This document shows positions 4,153 through 5,316 of a stretch of 5,316 bases of DNA, piece by piece. The position numbers and the translations under genes are program-made. This stretch comes from DATAAM01 sp036260075. Lineage in GTDB: Bacteria; Actinomycetota; Acidimicrobiia; Acidimicrobiales; JAHWLA01. The notes beneath the pieces were generated by a model. It saw nothing but the letters and a program-made list of their open reading frames with translations, did no database searches and had not been told where the DNA came from. Location: assembly GCA_036260075.1 (NCBI GenBank), contig DATAAM010000133.1, positions 1 to 5,316 on the forward strand. Reading direction: 5' to 3'. The stretch's first letter is position 1; the number at the start of each line of letters is the position of its first letter.

Positions 4153-5316
4153 GTGGCGCGGGGTGCCGTGTTCTTCGACTTGGACCGCACGCTGCTGCGC
4201 GGGGCGAGCGGCCCGCTCATCGCCGAGGCGCTGGCCAACGCCGGGGTGGCGCCCCGACGGGGGCTGCCGGGCCAGGGCGTGCTCTACAAGCTCTACGACG
4301 TCGTGGGCGAGACGCTGCCCGCCATGGCGCTGGCCCGGGCGGCGGCGATGGCGGTGAAGGGCTGGTCGCGTGAGGCGGTGCGCGACGCGGGCAAGGCCGC
4401 CGCCGAGAAGCTGGAGACGATGGTGGCGCCCTATGCCCGCCCGCTCCTCGACGAGCACCGGGCCGCCGGGCGCCCGGTCGTCCTGGCCACCACCACTCCC
4501 CACGACCTCGTGGCCCCGCTGGCCGAACGGCTGGGGTTCGACGACGTGGTCGCCACCCGCTACGCCGACGACGGCCACGGCGTGTACACGGGACGTCTCG
4601 AAGGCGAGTTCGTGTGGGCCCGGGGCAAGCTGGCCGCGGTGCAGCGGTGGGCCGACGAGCACGACGTCTCGCTGCGAGAGAGCTGGGCCTACTCCGACTC
4701 CGTGTACGACCTGCCGTTGCTGTCGGCCGTGGGCCACCCGCATGCCGTCAACCCCGACCCGCGACTGCACGCCTTCGCCACGGTGCGGCGGTGGCCGGTG
4801 CTGCACCTCGACGTGCCGCCAGGCGTGCCCAAGCTGCTGGGCGTCGAGCCCATCGCGCTCGCCCGCTTGGCGGCCCGGCCCGAGCTGTTCCCCTACGCCC
4901 GCTTCGACATCGAGGGCTCCGAGCGCATCCCGGCGTCGGGACCCGTCATCGTGGTGGGCAACCACCGCAGCTACTTCGACACCGTGGCCCTGGGCATGAC
5001 CGTGCTGCGGGCGGGGCGGGCGCCGCGCTTCCTCGGCAAGAAGGAGGTGTTCGACGCGCCGGTCATCGGGCCCGCGGCCAAGGCCATGGGCGGCATCCGC
5101 GTCGACCGGGGGAGCGGGTCGCAGGAGCCGTTGCGGGAGGCGGCCCGGGTCCTCGAGGCCGGCGAGCTCGTCGTCCTCATGCCTCAGGGCACGATCCCGC
5201 GCGGCCGCGACTTCTACAAGCCCACACTCACAGGCAAGACCGGCGCCGCCCGACTGGCGGCCATGACCCGGGCCCCCGTGGTCCCGATCGGCCTGTGGGG
5301 CACCGAGCAGGTGTGG
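4153..5316 (+). CDS. Bifunctional HAD phosphatase / PlsC acyltransferase, 3' end outside the window
   Basis: The open frame runs from GTG at 4153 to the last base (388 residues seen). Residues 1-215 form a HAD subfamily IB phosphatase: motif I DLDRT (D9, D11), motif II TTT (113-115), motif III K159, and motif IV SDSVYD (D182, D186). Residues about 245-388 are a PlsC-type acyltransferase: motif I NHRSYFD (H271, D276), FLGKKEVF (293-300), GGIRVDRG (313-320) and PQGTIPRG (344-351). PlsC enzymes add a second acyl chain to lysophosphatidic acid in phospholipid synthesis at the membrane. HAD-PlsC fusions of this type are known in mycobacteria. The role of the HAD half is uncertain. The common Glu of acyltransferase motif III (PEGT) is Gln here. 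GTG at 4153 places DLDRT nine residues from the start, as usual for HAD proteins; no good Shine-Dalgarno is seen. The gene begins about 24 bases after the 6C RNA hairpin. Confidence 0.9.
   Translation, partial: MARGAVFFDLDRTLLRGASGPLIAEALANAGVAPRRGLPGQGVLYKLYDVVGETLPAMALARAAAMAVKGWSREAVRDAGKAAAEKLETMVAPYARPLLDEHRAAGRPVVLATTTPHDLVAPLAERLGFDDVVATRYADDGHGVYTGRLEGEFVWARGKLAAVQRWADEHDVSLRESWAYSDSVYDLPLLSAVGHPHAVNPDPRLHAFATVRRWPVLHLDVPPGVPKLLGVEPIALARLAARPELFPYARFDIEGSERIPASGPVIVVGNHRSYFDTVALGMTVLRAGRAPRFLGKKEVFDAPVIGPAAKAMGGIRVDRGSGSQEPLREAARVLEAGELVVLMPQGTIPRGRDFYKPTLTGKTGAARLAAMTRAPVVPIGLWGTEQVW

Noticed and set aside
3967..4965. Open frame continuing upstream of the LysR ATG on the minus strand, making a possible 635-residue protein
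   Set aside because: LysR homology begins exactly at the ATG at 3966. The upstream part runs antisense through the 6C RNA and the HAD-PlsC gene and has low-complexity Arg/Gly/His composition typical of a shadow frame in GC-rich DNA.
4370..4999. Plus-strand open frame within the HAD-PlsC gene
   Set aside because: The frame starting at 4153 has all HAD and PlsC motifs; this one is rich in Arg, Pro, Ser and Thr and is out of frame.
1..5316. CRISPR array, insertion sequence or toxin-antitoxin pair
   Set aside because: No regularly spaced repeats, no transposase-like frame and no terminal inverted repeats were seen; all well supported genes are accounted for.

Overview
The window is GC-rich and comes from a high-GC Gram-positive bacterium. 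The best evidence is a two-hairpin RNA with C6 and C7 loops that matches the actinobacterial 6C RNA family. A HAD-PlsC fusion gene of the mycobacterial type, GTG starts, weak or absent Shine-Dalgarno sites and a tRNA without an encoded CCA agree with this. The class cannot be fixed from the sequence; a non-mycobacterial lineage such as Acidimicrobiia is possible, but that is a guess.

Layout. Positions 4-76 (minus) hold a complete tRNA-Val(GAC). Positions 120-1058 (minus) encode a secreted, probably lipid-anchored calcineurin-like metallophosphoesterase. Seventeen bases away, and divergent from it, a plus-strand pair begins: a four-helix protein of the cytochrome b/b6 N-terminal family (1076-1669), overlapped by a hemerythrin-like HHE protein (1623-2192). 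A perfect 12-bp inverted repeat (2204-2235) separates this pair from a convergent minus-strand pair: a PhyH-family Fe(II)/2-oxoglutarate oxygenase (2238-3047) and, 10 bases upstream of it, a LysR-type regulator (3058-3966). A short divergent region follows, with a promoter, the 6C RNA (about 4039-4130) and then a HAD-PlsC gene (4153 to the window end, cut off).

How they may work together. The cytochrome b-like and hemerythrin genes overlap by 47 bp and are probably co-translated, suggesting a small redox or O2/NO-linked unit. The cytochrome b-like protein keeps both ligands of the p-side heme but lacks both His ligands of the n-side heme. It also has no subunit IV or Rieske partner in view, so it is not an ordinary bc complex subunit. 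The LysR and oxygenase genes look like one operon. The 6C RNA is placed to be transcribed into, or just ahead of, the HAD-PlsC phospholipid gene, and its promoter lies back to back with that of the LysR gene.

The most notable items are the apparent mono-heme cytochrome b6-like protein paired with a hemerythrin, and the 6C RNA locus.
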